From positions 30,537,070 through 30,601,069 of the forward strand of contig CM031864.1 of the NCBI GenBank assembly GCA_018697195.1: DNA of 64,000 nucleotides, given 5' to 3'. A program made the position numbers and the translations under genes. Source of the stretch: Certhia americana (taxonomy: Eukaryota; Chordata; Aves; Passeriformes; Certhiidae). The number at the start of each line of letters is the position of its first letter. Position 1 is the first letter of the stretch. A model generated the notes under the pieces. That model worked only from the letters and a program-made list of their open reading frames with translations. It was not told where the DNA came from and ran no database searches. Below are positions 26,961 to 37,723 of this stretch, piece by piece.

Positions 26961-29900
26961 CATCTGGAAATCAGCTTTTGTTCTGACCTGGAATGAATGC
27001 AAGTATGCACAAGCATTCCTGCAAACTGGAAATCTAAAATATGTTGCGGTTGTAAGCGTTGATGAAAAAAATACCAATCTTGAAACTCCTGCATAGGCAT
27101 TTAGTTCTCAACTCTGGTTTGGGTTTTTTGGGGGGGGGGTTATGTGTTTTATTATCTGTGTAGCATCCCAAGAGGAGCTGTCTGGTGGTGCCCCAGCAAT
27201 AGTTACACTGGGACAGACACGGTGCAGTGAGGAGAACAGATTGGAGTGTCTGCAAGTGTGGATCTGCCTCGCTGCAAGAGGAAAAAAGAATAGGATGTTT
27301 CATGCTGAATCATTTAGGAGCACTTGAAAATGCTTTGGTGCACTTTTGTATGACACCAGGACGTGCATGTTATGGGGGAACATAGAAATAACACAGGAAA
27401 ACACAAATGTGGAAACAGGAAACGTAGTTCCCTAGTCCAGCATGGAAGGTTGGGATTTGGCGATGAAATTCCCAGATTTTCCAGCACTGGGTTCTTGAGA
27501 GGAGAGCACACATTTCGATCTCTCTGCGAGGCACATTTGCAATCTGCTCAGCTTTTGAGAAAGCTGCATGTAATAAAATTGCTCTGATTAAAAGGACATT
27601 GATGAAAGACTTCTGACCTACCTAAAAAGCTTTAGGGCCATTTTCCTCTCCTCTCCGTTTCTGCTGACTCCAGTCACTAGTGCTGTCAACACTGTTTAGG
27701 AATACCATTTTTCAGTGTTTCCTGATAAAGAAATAATGGCAGAGGAGAAGAAATACCCTGCTGACATGCTGGAGTCAGCCGGGGAGCGCTGTGAGCAAGG
27801 TGACATTTGCAGGCAGGCTGGGCTTTAGGTGTGTGCAGTCATTAGCAGTTTGTAACCAGCATATGGCAAGGCACAAGGACTGACCAACCCTGTGCTGCTC
27901 TGGAATAATACCCTGTTTTTTTGGGGTTTTTTTCCCCTGCTACCCAAGTCGCTCCTGTAGACATTTGGATCTTGCGCCGTTCCGGAGATCCCAAAAATCC
28001 CAAAGCCCCCTGCCGCAGGTTGTGCTCTGTTCTGGAAAAAGGGGGTGACTCACAGCCCTGCTCCGTGCCAGCCCAGCTTGGGGGGGCTTTAGCCACCGGT
28101 GCCCCAGCCATGAGTCACCCAGCACGGACACTTTCTGTCCCTCAGCCCAGCTATTTTTGGGCGCAGTAATTATGAGGTGAGCTGTGAATCACCAGCGTCT
28201 CGCTTTACTCCGGGAGGAAACCAGGCAAATTGTGTTAACGTGCTTGGCAGGGGGAATTCTTGTTCCCCGGTGTTTCACAGACTTTGGCCCTTCTTCTGGC
28301 TCCCCAGGGGGATGTGCTCACCCTTCCTCACGTGTAGCTGTCACGCAGGATCCAGCAGTGGCCAGACGGCCTCGGGCTCGTGTTCCCTCCAGCCGGGTGT
28401 TGTCTTTTGGGCAGAATGTGATGCTTCAGAGTCCTGGATGGGATCCTGGGAAGGGGTCACGAAAGGCTCTTCTTGATTTGTTCATACACTCCTCATAGGC
28501 AGGGTTTAGATTAGAAAATAGCGTGAAATGGATAACTCCAAAGGAGGCTGTGTTGTCTTTGGCCTCTCCAGCAGCTGGGCTTGCAATGTTTGTGGCATTT
28601 GGAGGGACGTTTGTGCCCTGAGGCTCCTTTGCTGTGTTGTGTGGTGCACAGCAGCACAGCTATGTCGAAACTCACCAGCAGAGCCAGGGGGAAATAGCTG
28701 ACCCCTTTTGAGAAGGGTTTGATGATGAGTCAAGAGAGGGACACGCAGGGTTTTTCTTCTTCTTTATAGGGGATGGACCCCGTGATGGCATCAAACCCCC
28801 CCAGCAGGGAGAAGCGTGTGCAGGGGACTGCACCAGCAGCAGTTAAATCCCATCCCTCTGCTCCACTGCTTTGCTTCCCTCCTCCTGAGCTGCTGGATTC
28901 ACCTGTAGCCCTGCTTTGATTCCTACATGCCTTTGTTTTTCTTGCACGTTCCTGCCTCTGCCAGTCCCTTCCCTGCTCAGCTTTACAACTCAGCGTGCCT
29001 GTTAAAAACCCGTCTCCGAACGCTTCCTCTCGGATATGGGAAAACCAAGGGTGTGTTTTTGCACCCAGGCTGGAAAGGAGCCTTCTGGGGATCATCAGGC
29101 TGTCGGAAGAGGATTAGGGATGGAGGCACTGTGAACCTGAAGGAATTTGAAAACCCTGCTTTAATTTAAGAGGAATGTCCTTTTGTTCCCAAATGGATGG
29201 GCCTTGCTCCAAAGGTGTTCAGGTGCAGTAACTGGTACCAGATGGGCTGTGAAAAGCAACGCAAACAGGTGGTGAGGACAGCAACTGCAGACTTCAATTT
29301 CCTTGTCCACCCCTCCCTGTGCCTGACATACCCCCTGGAGAAGGGGGATAAGGGGAGCTGTCACGTTTGTACATGGCAAAAGTGGTGACTGTTGACGGGG
29401 TGTTCTCCATCTGTCCAAAACAGGCCAAACCCTGGGACTCTCAGTGGTGGCACTGTCACCTGGGCCAAGGCGTGCAGTGATGAACTTTGAATGTGATTCA
29501 CTAGCTCGTGCATTTGTATGGATTCAGGGATCAATACACTTTAATGCTGACATGAATCTTGGCTCGGGTCCCCCCCCTCCACCCAGGGTAATGTGGATTT
29601 TTTTGGTGGCACCCCACACATACTGCAGATCCAGATGTGTTGATTAATTTCTGAGAAAATGCAAACCAGGTATACAAAATAATACGTGCTCTTATGGGTG
29701 ATTGTTCAACACCTTGCTGGGCTTGGCAAGGCAAGGAGGATGCTGCAGAGGGCACAGCTGCTCCTCACTAGCAGTATCCAACACACTCTTACCCCAGGCA
29801 GCTGTGTTACATCCCAGTAAGAGCAATCCTTGGGAATTTGTAGCCAAGAGAACTGGGTTTCGTGACTCTTTGCCATCAGAAAAGATCTCCAGGACTGTCA

Positions 29901-30207
29901 GGAGTGAGGAAACATATTTTGGGCTTTTTTTGCTGCTTTTTAGAGATAAGGATGGTGAGACTTGGGGCAGCTTGAGAGAGCTGGTCCAAGTCTCACACAG
30001 TGGAATTGTAAAATAAATGCTTGGGGATCAGTGCACTTTGCACCTCCTCTCCACACGGGGACTAACACAGCGTGCTTAATGTGTGGGGCTAAAATTGTGC
30101 AAACCCCTTCCTAAACCCTTTCCCTCTCGAAACCATTGAGGTCATTCACCCCATGGCTGTGGGCTCGTGGCTTTCTCACTTTTCACATCCCCAATTGTCT
30201 CTCCTAG

Positions 30208-30383
30208 ATGATCAGCTGAACTCAGAAGAGAAGAAGAAAAGAAAGCAGAGGAGGAACAGAACAACCTTCAACAGCAGCCAGCTGCAGGCACTAGAGAGGG
30301 TCTTTGAGAGGACACACTACCCCGATGCCTTCGTACGGGAAGACCTTGCACGCAGAGTCAACCTCACTGAAGCCAGAGTTCAG
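30208..30383 (+). CDS. PRRX1: PRRX1 exon 2 (linker and first part of homeodomain)
   Basis: The acceptor is TCTCTCCTAG and the donor CAG|GTAACC. The exon encodes [13 protein letters not shown], then homeodomain helices 1 and 2 up to LTEARVQ. It is 176 nt, opening with two bases of a split codon and closing in phase 0. The homeobox is interrupted between Gln and VWFQ, the usual intron position in paired-like genes. Confidence 0.97.
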
Positions 30384-31224
30384 GTAACCCCACAGCTCAC
30401 ATCTGCTCAGTTTCTCACCTGAGCCAGTCCCTCAGGTGAGAAACGAGCCTCACTCTTTTTAAAGATTTAATAAAAAGATAAAAGGGACAATAAACAGCGC
30501 TGGGTGCACCACCACAGACAGAGGCACAGTTATCCACAACCACTCTTCTTATATACTTTTCCATTGCATTGCTCAAATACATATTCATAAAGATTATACA
30601 TATTCAAACATTCCTTTGAATTTACGTGTGCCAGGAATTCTTTAGCTTGGTTGGATGCCTGACTCGTGCAGAAATTGTGAATTACCCTTTTTTTGAGGGT
30701 CGTATGTCACTTCCTAACAGCAGCCTCCAGTTCCATGGTTTCAGCAGCTGGCAGTTATTGATCACATCCTTTCTTTAAATATTATTTAACCACACAGCTT
30801 CAGCCATCTCCTCAAATGCTTCAGCCAGCGTTAGCTATTCCACAAATAATGCCTGGGTTGTTCTTATTATTGTCAGTTAGTCACAAAAATAAAAGCATTG
30901 GTTACTGTTTGACAGCTACAGTTACTTCCGCAGAAGTTAAAATTGTAACGCACGGCACATATTTTAATATTTTGTGAATTAAAAAAAAAAATTTATATAA
31001 ACCCATATATATATAAATATATATGTACATGTATATGTATATGTGTATATGTATGTATATATATACATATATATATATACCATATATATTTATGTATATA
31101 TATACCATATATATTTATGTATATATATGTTTGTGTGTATGTATATGTGTGTGTATGTGTTATATAAAAATATAAATATATATATTATATAGAGAGATTA
31201 TAAATAAATATTATAGATAAATAT

Positions 31225-31274
<50 letters not shown>

Positions 31275-34200
31275 AAAATATGTATTTATTACACTGTCCA
31301 CAAACTAAAATATCTATAAATGATGTTCTGAGAAAACAAGCTACACAGGGCCCAGGGCACTGGCCACAAAAGCTGACAAATTAAAGCAGTTAAAAGCGAT
31401 TACAAACCACACTAGATCAAACTCCTTGGGATCAAGAATTTGCAAAAGCCAAGAGTTATATTTATAACACTTACTGAGGGCTTCATCAGAGCAGGCACCA
31501 GGGTTCTCTCATCCTTGGGGTTGCCAGGGGCAGGCTGGGAAGCAGACAGATTTCCTGGAGCCCACAGGGCACAGTGGCACTTGTAGGGATGAGGATGAGT
31601 GCCACCGCGGTGTCACCTGTGGGGTTGGGGATGAGTGCCACCACGGTGGTGATGGGTAGTCCCCTCTGCTCTGGCCCCTCCTGCAGGTGTGGTTCCAGAA
31701 CCGGAGAGCCAAGTTCCGCCGGAACGAGAGAGCCATGCTGGCCAGCAAGAACGCCTCTCTGCTCAAATCCTACTCAGGGGACGTGACGGCCGTGGAGCAG
31801 CCCATAGTACCTCGCCCCGCCCCGAGACCCACCGACTATCTCTCCTGGGGGACTGCCTCGCCCTACAGGTGAGTGAGGAACCCCGCTGCACCACCCCAAA
31901 AACAGCCCCAAGACAGCTCTGATGTATCCACAGCTGGGCAATCCAGCAGTCTGGGCCATCCCACTGGTTTTCTGTGTGGCAGACCCCTTGGCTTTATCTG
32001 GTTCTTCTCTTCAGGGTCAGGATTAAAAGCACCAGAGACAGAATGTTTGTTCAGACTCGGATCATCTATGTTACAGCCTCACTGACTGTGAGCATTTCTA
32101 CATGCTGAGTTAACAGAGTAGAAATGGAACCTAGAGTTCTGCCTTCAAGGTTTTTTTAAGCTTAAACTACTCAATTATGAGATGCCAACTAATATATTTT
32201 AACTTATAACCAGATAACTAATCACCCTTGTTCCGTACTGCAGAGTTTTTCAACCAATCACACAAAATCACCCAAATTTGTGAAGAAGAAACTACACCCT
32301 AAAACCTCCATCTTGTTACTTACATATATATATATATTGCTATATCCCAAAACCTTAAATTTTAATTCTTTCACTCTGTGAGATAACACACTTCTATTCA
32401 ACTACTCACTCACAGACTCAGTGCTATCACTCAATTTTGGAAGCCTTTTCCATGGCCTCAGGTCAAATGCAGTGTGTTTTTGAGGATCAGCCCCTTTCAG
32501 CACAGAAAACCTGAAATCCTCCGTGCCCAGGGTTCCAACAGTTTTCCTTCCCTGTTCCCACCCCATCTCGTTGCCACTTTTGCAGCGTGGCCCCAGCTTG
32601 GCATCGTTGTGTCTTTCTGGCAGCTTCTTTTCTGAGGGTCTCTCTCTCTCTCTGCACTTCAGGAAAATTCGAAAGAGACTCAGGTAGGACTACATGGAAA
32701 CAGAAGGTTTTCTCCAGTGCATCTGGTTTTTATAGCAAGGAGGAAACCTTTCCGTGGGACACAGATCCAGGGGAGGGGAGGGCAGAGCATTTGGGGAAGC
32801 TCAGCCTGCACACAGTGGCCAGAAGAGGGAGTTCTGTGGCAGTCACTGCTTGGGATGCCAGGAAGGGCCGGGAACTCACTTCATCCATGTGGAGCAGTGC
32901 TCTCAGCACGGAGCTGGTGAGCAGTTTCTTTCTGTTGCCTGAGCACAAGCGTGTGTGTGAATGTTGGGCTGTGGTTTGCCTGCCTTAAGGGCCAGGTGAC
33001 AGCCTGGTGGTCAGCATCCCCCTCCTGTGGCCAGTACTGCTTAAGGAAAGACAGGAAAGGAGCATGGATGTGGCAAGCCCAGTCTCAGGGAATCTGGGAT
33101 GTCTCTGCACATCACAGGCTTGCCTGTCCTCTCTCTGCCATTCCTGGCTCTGCAGGAGCTGGGTGTGGACACAAGATCCACAGGATGTATTGGTTTGTGG
33201 GGAGCCAGCTGGCTCACAGGCATTTAAAAATGAGGTTGGCGGGTGTCTTTAGCACAGTGGCTTCATTGTTGGTCAGGACCATGAAGCCTTTGGCTGGATT
33301 TCTTCCTCTTCCTCTGGCCTGGTCACTGCCAGCTACCCACTGCCTTCCAGGAGCCACACCATGCACAGGACCTCTCTTGCTTGGTCACCTTGACCCTCTT
33401 TTTGCTCCAGGCATTGTTTGCACACTAAGAGCTGCAAACACATGGTCTTCCTGTTTGTTGCCTCAGTTCTGTGGGGCCCTCCTCATCCACCCTGTATCTC
33501 CAGAAGAACAAGTCACAGATCCACCCACTCCAGATATGGAAAAGGGTGCTTTTGGTGGCCACCAGCTTTGTCTTAGAAATGGCCCTTATCCTTTGGATTT
33601 CTTCTGAGGTCTGCTTTCTGTTAAAATCCCTCTTTCTGGGGTTAAGGCCTTCTCCCTGTGAGGTGTTCTTGCAGCAGCACTCTGGGGAGGTGAGATCAGG
33701 GAAGGGAAGCGAGTTCCTTCCCCACCCCAGTGAGGCTGCACTGGTCACAGCACCAGATCCCCACAGAATGCTCATGGAACATTTCTACCTCTCACACTTC
33801 TAGAAAGACACCAATCCCTCACAAGATGCTGTTCACACAGGGGGTTTCATAACCACTGCTAGGAGAAGAGCCTGCCAAGGCAGACCCTGGGAAGGGCTGT
33901 CTGAGGTCACTTGCAGCACTGGGATGTGCTCATGAGAACAGGGGAGAAGGAACAGCCTTAGGGATGGTTTTCCAGCCCCTCAGCTCCAGGCTGTGCCTAT
34001 CCACGACACGAAGACACATCTCCTCCTGGTCTTGCCCGAAGCCAAGATGTCCCAGCAAAGACATTTGCAGCTGACAACATCAAAGCAGGCTGGAGTGCCT
34101 CCCTCCCACTGTCCGGCACTGGCAGAGGAGCACAGCAGCTGCTTTGCACCCTGTGGGATGCTCAGGACCCTCAGACACTCCACGCTCCTCCCCAGGGTTT

Positions 34201-36809
34201 CTAATCCTACTGATGACCTTCTCTTGGCAATGGCATTCATCTGAAAGGGCCGGGCTGTTGCAGCCTCATTAAATGTCATTAAAATATTGGGTCCTTGGTG
34301 AAATAATACTGAAACCCTCCAGGTATGTGGAGTGTTTGCCTGGCCCTCTTCCCCCTCCCCATCTTGCCAGCAGTGCTGTACCAGCCCCTGGTAAACAACC
34401 ACTCTTGGGGAGGGCCAGGAGCTGCGTGGCCAGGGCTGGTTTTACTCTCAGATCTGGGAAAAGCTTTCAATCTGTGTGTTCGTTCTCCAAATACATTCAG
34501 CCACAGGTCAACCAAAGCTATTTGCAGACCTCTGTCACACAGACAGCCAAGTAGATACTATTATTTTTTTTGAAGCTGAAAAATGTTTTGCTTAGGCATT
34601 TTTTAGCATAGGTTCCTAAGAAAACAAGACTGGTAGCCCACACTTCCTACTCAAGCAACCTTTGACTCCATGGGCTGCTGAAAATCTTATTTGAAAGGAG
34701 GATTTTAGGCCTCAGATACCCGATGCTCCTCTGTGTTTGGTGAAAGCAGACAGCTGAGTGGAGGAAGGAGATTTTTCTCTGCCTGCATGGGGTGGAGGGA
34801 GGGGGCAACAGGGTGACTTCAACCCTTATTAGACCCTGGAGAGTCTCTGGAGCAACCCTCAAGCTATTCTGGTGTTTGGACACAGCCTCCTTGTGCACTG
34901 CTCCTGGTGGAATAACTTGATGAAAGGAAGCAGTTCTGGAGATCTTTGGTTTAGCAGGAATTTCACTTAGCATCAGTAAGTGAAATCATCTTCCCCACAC
35001 CTCTGGGGAGCTGGCAGCCAGAGGCTCCCAGGTGTTTCAGCCCAGCCTTGGCCAGCAAGCTGGTTTTGAAGTATAAAGCAGTTTATACCCCTGGCTGAAA
35101 ACTCCTTTTTTATCTAGCTTAGAGTACCCTTGAAGGTCTCCAAATTTCTTCCAGCTTGAAAACATGGGAGAGATGCACCCTGTGGAAGCAGATGGGCGTG
35201 GGAGCTTAAGTAGCCACCACGTTTATACCTTGTGGGGCTTTGTACCCTCCTACACTTGGCTTCTCCCATTGCTCCTGACTTAGGGGTGAAGAGAGCAGCC
35301 AGCCCAGACATGGAGAGGGAACTGGGGGGATGCAGCTGGTTGAGAAGAGCTCCAGAAACACACATCCACGTGTTCTGGATGCTAGTGAAATGCAGATATT
35401 CCCTGGTCTGGATCTCCTGCAGGCTGAGGATTCACACAGCACTGGGTGGCAAAAAATCTCCTGGGAGGTCAAGAAATGCCAGCAGTACCTCGGGGTGAGC
35501 AGGCACAGCTCCAGCCTGGATCTGGGCAGCAGGTGTCTGTGTCCCTGCAGGGAGATTTGCTGTTGCAAAGGCATTTCCAGTTGTGGAGGTCAGTGCTGGA
35601 AGGAATTTTTTTTTTTTTTTTTTAAAGACAGAAAAAAAGAAAAGACAAAAAGGCAAAAAAAAAAAAAAAAGAAACCAAAACCCCAACCCATCTTGGTTTT
35701 TTGGTCTGTGGATGGAGCAGAGCATTCCCCAGAGCCTCAGCTGTGAGCCACCCGAGCAGGCAGATGGGAAAGGTCAGCACCAGAGCTGAGCTGGCCTCCA
35801 GCAGAGAATTTGGGGTTGCCTCCTGAACACTCTGTGCTAAATGGGCACCTCTAATTCATGTGGTGCTTTTCAACTGGTTTTGATCTGTGGACCCATGCGA
35901 GGGAAATGCAGCAGGTCAAATACTTTGCTGGGTTTTGGGGAGTTGGCGTGGGGGAGCTGCTTTTCACAGAACCCCACGAGACTCATTGATTAAAGAAGTT
36001 TTCTGGTGGTCTGGAAAGCAGCTTTGCAGATTTTTTGGTAGGATAAGAAAGGAGTCGCAGATCTTTGTTCAGCCTCTGCTGTCAGAAGTGATGTTTTTCA
36101 TGAATAAAGTTGCAGTTTGAAGGGAGAAAAAGTGGTTTTTGTTTTGGGTTTTTTCCTTCAGCCTTTAGGACATGCTCTTTATAATCAGCTGAAGTTTTGA
36201 GGGGAAAAAATATGTGGAAATTTTCATTCCAAAAATCTGAAACCAGAAAACATCACAATTGTTGAAACGGGTTTTTTCCCAGAGTGTTTCTTTAATGTAA
36301 CATGTGTTTCAGAAGTGACGTGGTTTCAGAGGCTGTAAAACCAGCAATTGGTCTCATCAAAAAGACATTGCTTCCAGTGGGAATACTTTTAAGGACAATG
36401 GTCTAACTGGCAGGCTGACCTCATTGCAAACCTTTTTTGGGTTAGAAAATAGGAAGTGGAAATTTTTCTCATTGACTTCAACCAGCTTTGGCGCTGGGTG
36501 AGCGAACTGCGGCGGAAAGATGTTGAATAAAGGGGTGTTAAATGAAGGGGAGTGGTAATTCCCTGCTGACACCAGGAGTACATCCCACAGGTATGGAAAA
36601 AAACAGGGTTTAGGCTCTGCTGTGGTTTGGAGGCCACGTCTGACGTGATGTTTCTCTTTCCATCCCTCAGTGCCATGGCCACCTACTCTGCCACGTGTAC
36701 CAACGCCAGCCCGGCGCAGGGCATGAACATGGCCAACAGTATTGCCAACCTGAGACTGAAGGCAAAGGAATATAGTTTACAGAGGAATCAGGTGCCCACA
36801 GTCAATTAA
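30208..36809 (+). CDS. PRRX1: PRRX1, paired-related homeobox protein 1 (5' truncated; exons 2, 3 and OAR terminal exon)
   Basis: This gene encodes a nuclear homeodomain transcription factor of limb, craniofacial and other mesenchyme. Coding pieces are 30208-30383, 31687-31868 and 36671-36809 (497 nt); the N-terminal exon is outside the window. Exon 2 encodes a basic stretch (KKKRKQRR) and the start of the homeodomain ([19 protein letters not shown]). Exon 3 completes it with [15 protein letters not shown], which has Gln at homeodomain position 50 as in Prx-class proteins. The last exon encodes the C-terminal OAR motif ([14 protein letters not shown]) and ends QVPTVN. Every junction has AG/GT and phases fit: exon 2 begins with two bases of a split codon, exon 3 ends with AG, and the last exon supplies T to make Ser. 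The match to PRRX1 rather than PRRX2 comes from recalled sequence and from the FMO neighbours. A second C-terminus is possible through the 33808 exon. Confidence 0.97.
31003..31198. repeat. (TA)n / ATGTATAT-rich low-complexity tract
   Basis: About 200 bases of nearly uninterrupted TATATA and TATGTATA words. Both strands are strongly hairpin-prone. Confidence 0.9.
31225..31274. repeat. (GATA)n tetranucleotide microsatellite
   Basis: About twelve uninterrupted GATA units inside PRRX1 intron 2, likely polymorphic between individuals. Confidence 0.95.
31687..31868 (+). CDS. PRRX1: PRRX1 exon 3 (third homeodomain helix and proline-rich linker)
   Basis: The acceptor is CCTCCTGCAG and the donor CAG|GTGAGT. 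The exon begins with the recognition helix [15 protein letters not shown] and continues through [19 protein letters not shown] and [19 protein letters not shown]. It is 182 nt and ends with the two bases AG of a split codon, so either downstream terminal exon can complete it. Confidence 0.97.
31995..32540 (-). mobile_element. Solo LTR-like element, family copy 1
   Basis: About 546 bases. The same sequence recurs at 41691-42223 and 49993-50533 with shared phrases in order: CTGGTTCTTCT, CAGGGTCAGGATT, GATGCCAACTAAT, CTCAGTGCTATCACTC, TTTTGGAAGCC and GGGTTCCAACA. On the minus strand it begins TGTTGGAACC. No coding region or second LTR is present, so this looks like a solo LTR. Clean target-site duplications were not found by eye. 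Confidence 0.75.
33808..33862 (+). CDS. PRRX1: Candidate alternative terminal exon of PRRX1 (short isoform, PRRX1a type)
   Basis: After an acceptor-like TTCTAGAAAG, the first base (A) completes the AG left by exon 3 to give Arg. The following 17 codons read [17 protein letters not shown], then TAG. The mammalian PRRX1a tail, as I recall it, is SSSLPRCCLHEGLHNGF: also 17 residues after the same Arg, with S-L, R-C-C, H, G and H-N in register. Its use would give a protein without the OAR domain. Divergence is high for such a conserved gene, so the exon may be decaying or lineage-specific. A possible downstream donor is GAG|GTCACT at 33905/33906. Transcript support is not available here. Confidence 0.6.
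35606..35675. repeat. T18 tract followed by A-rich tract
   Basis: Eighteen T, then AAAGACAG and about 50 bases of A-rich DNA including a run of about 16 A. The T/A pairing could form a hairpin and is a likely spot for sequencing error. Confidence 0.8.
36671..36809 (+). CDS. PRRX1: PRRX1 terminal coding exon (OAR domain, long isoform)
   Basis: The acceptor is CATCCCTCAG. The first base joins the AG from exon 3 to form Ser, followed by [17 protein letters not shown], then [18 protein letters not shown] and RNQVPTVN before TAA at 36807-36809. The OAR motif restrains transactivation in Prx-class proteins (family knowledge). The exon runs straight into the 3' UTR. Confidence 0.97.
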
Positions 36810-36877
36810 TGACTGGAGGCAGCTGCCTTGCAGAAGGAGAAAACACAACAGCACCCGTCCTGCTTCGCAACTTGTCC

Positions 36878-36976
36878 GTGCCAAAAGAAAAGAAAAGAAA
36901 AACAAAAAAAAAAGAAAGAGAACAACAACAAAAAAATAAAAAAAAAAAAAAAGAAGAAAAAATAAAAAAAAAAAAC
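36878..36976. repeat. A-rich tract in the PRRX1 3' UTR
   Basis: About 100 bases of A with scattered G, C and T, starting about 70 bases after the stop codon. It could cause internal oligo-dT priming and false 3' ends in cDNA data. Confidence 0.9.
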
Positions 36977-37717
36977 CAACCCTCACCCAGAACTGAACAC
37001 GGGGAGCAAACTGAACCTGTGAGTGATAAGGTTCTTCCTTCCTTTTGGGATAATGCCACCGTTTTTTTTTCCTTGTTATCGTCGGGTTTATTGCTTCTGC
37101 TCAGTATACTACGAGCTTCGTCAGTAAAGGACAGTCTCACCCTTGCTGGTTTCCATTTTTGTACGGGATTGCAAACGGAAACCTCTGCCAGTCTCAGCCA
37201 CAGACAAGTCCCACTACCAGCATGCTGAGATGCAAAGCTTGCTCATCTCCCCGCTGCCCCAGCTCACCCTAGAAGAAGAATTTGTTTGGTCACCGAGTTA
37301 CATGATATCCACCCGACCCTCATCCCTCCAGTCCCTTGTGCCACAGAGGCAGCACATTCCTATCAGCCTGCCAGAAGCCCATTTAATGCAGAAGATGGAT
37401 TCCTGCTGTCTGAGTTGCCTGGAAAACCTCCTTGGGCTCTGCAGAGCTCCATTGTTTTGTTGAGTATTCCCGGCACTGCTGCCTCGAAAAGCCAAAGAAG
37501 AGAGCAAAGCCAACGTGGGTGTGTGAGCAGGGGGAGTGTAGCAGGGGGATCTCTCTGTAGTGCCAAGAACAGGACTGTCAGGACACTCCTTTCTATGCCT
37601 TACAGTTTGTGCCACAGGGAAAGGCGTTGTCCAGATGCATTTGTTTTATATATACTGTATATATTTATATATATAAGATAATACATGCAAGCTTGGTTGG
37701 TGTTTTTTATTAAACAA

Positions 37718-37723
37718 AATAAA
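37718..37723 (+). terminator. PRRX1: Poly(A) signal AATAAA of PRRX1
   Basis: A canonical hexamer after TATTAAACA, about 0.9 kb after the stop codon; the flanking AT-rich context supports a real 3' end. Confidence 0.65.

Larger units (their letters stand above)
1..30207 (+). other. PRRX1: PRRX1 intron 1, distal part (noncoding)
   Basis: I find no convincing coding exon here. The stretch precedes the exon-2 acceptor of PRRX1, and the N-terminal PRRX1 coding exon is not present, so I infer this is the downstream part of a long intron 1 (long in other vertebrates too). Contents: CpG-rich DNA to about 1200, with a short CAG run at 551-568; T/G-rich DNA near 885-935; mixed unique sequence; a T run at 4627-4649 and an A run at 7736-7756; a CR1 fragment at 6249-6435; A/T-rich DNA at 13780-13856; T-rich DNA at 24045-24110; and an LTR-like insertion from about 23080. 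Many short open frames on both strands show no family motif and no conserved splice context. AT-rich islands described separately could be regulatory. Confidence 0.7.
30384..31686 (+). other. PRRX1: PRRX1 intron 2
   Basis: A 1.3-kb AT-rich intron. Its first half (about 30440-30900) reads like an old LTR-type repeat, with AATAAA-like words and CTGGGTGCACCACCACAG, but I could not define ends. The middle is almost entirely TA-rich and (GATA)n microsatellite. The last 190 bases before the acceptor carry two similar phrases (GGGATGAGTGCCACCACGG and a near copy). Confidence 0.85.
31869..36670 (+). other. PRRX1: PRRX1 intron 3
   Basis: A 4.8-kb intron. It holds a minus-strand LTR (31995-32540), the candidate PRRX1a terminal exon (33808-33862), a T18 tract followed by A-rich DNA at 35606-35675, and otherwise unique sequence. 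Open frames such as the one at 32951-33607 carry no recognisable domain. Confidence 0.85.

Noticed and set aside
32951..33607. 218-codon open frame in PRRX1 intron 3
   Set aside because: No domain, starts and ends without splice or promoter context, composition like the surrounding intron.
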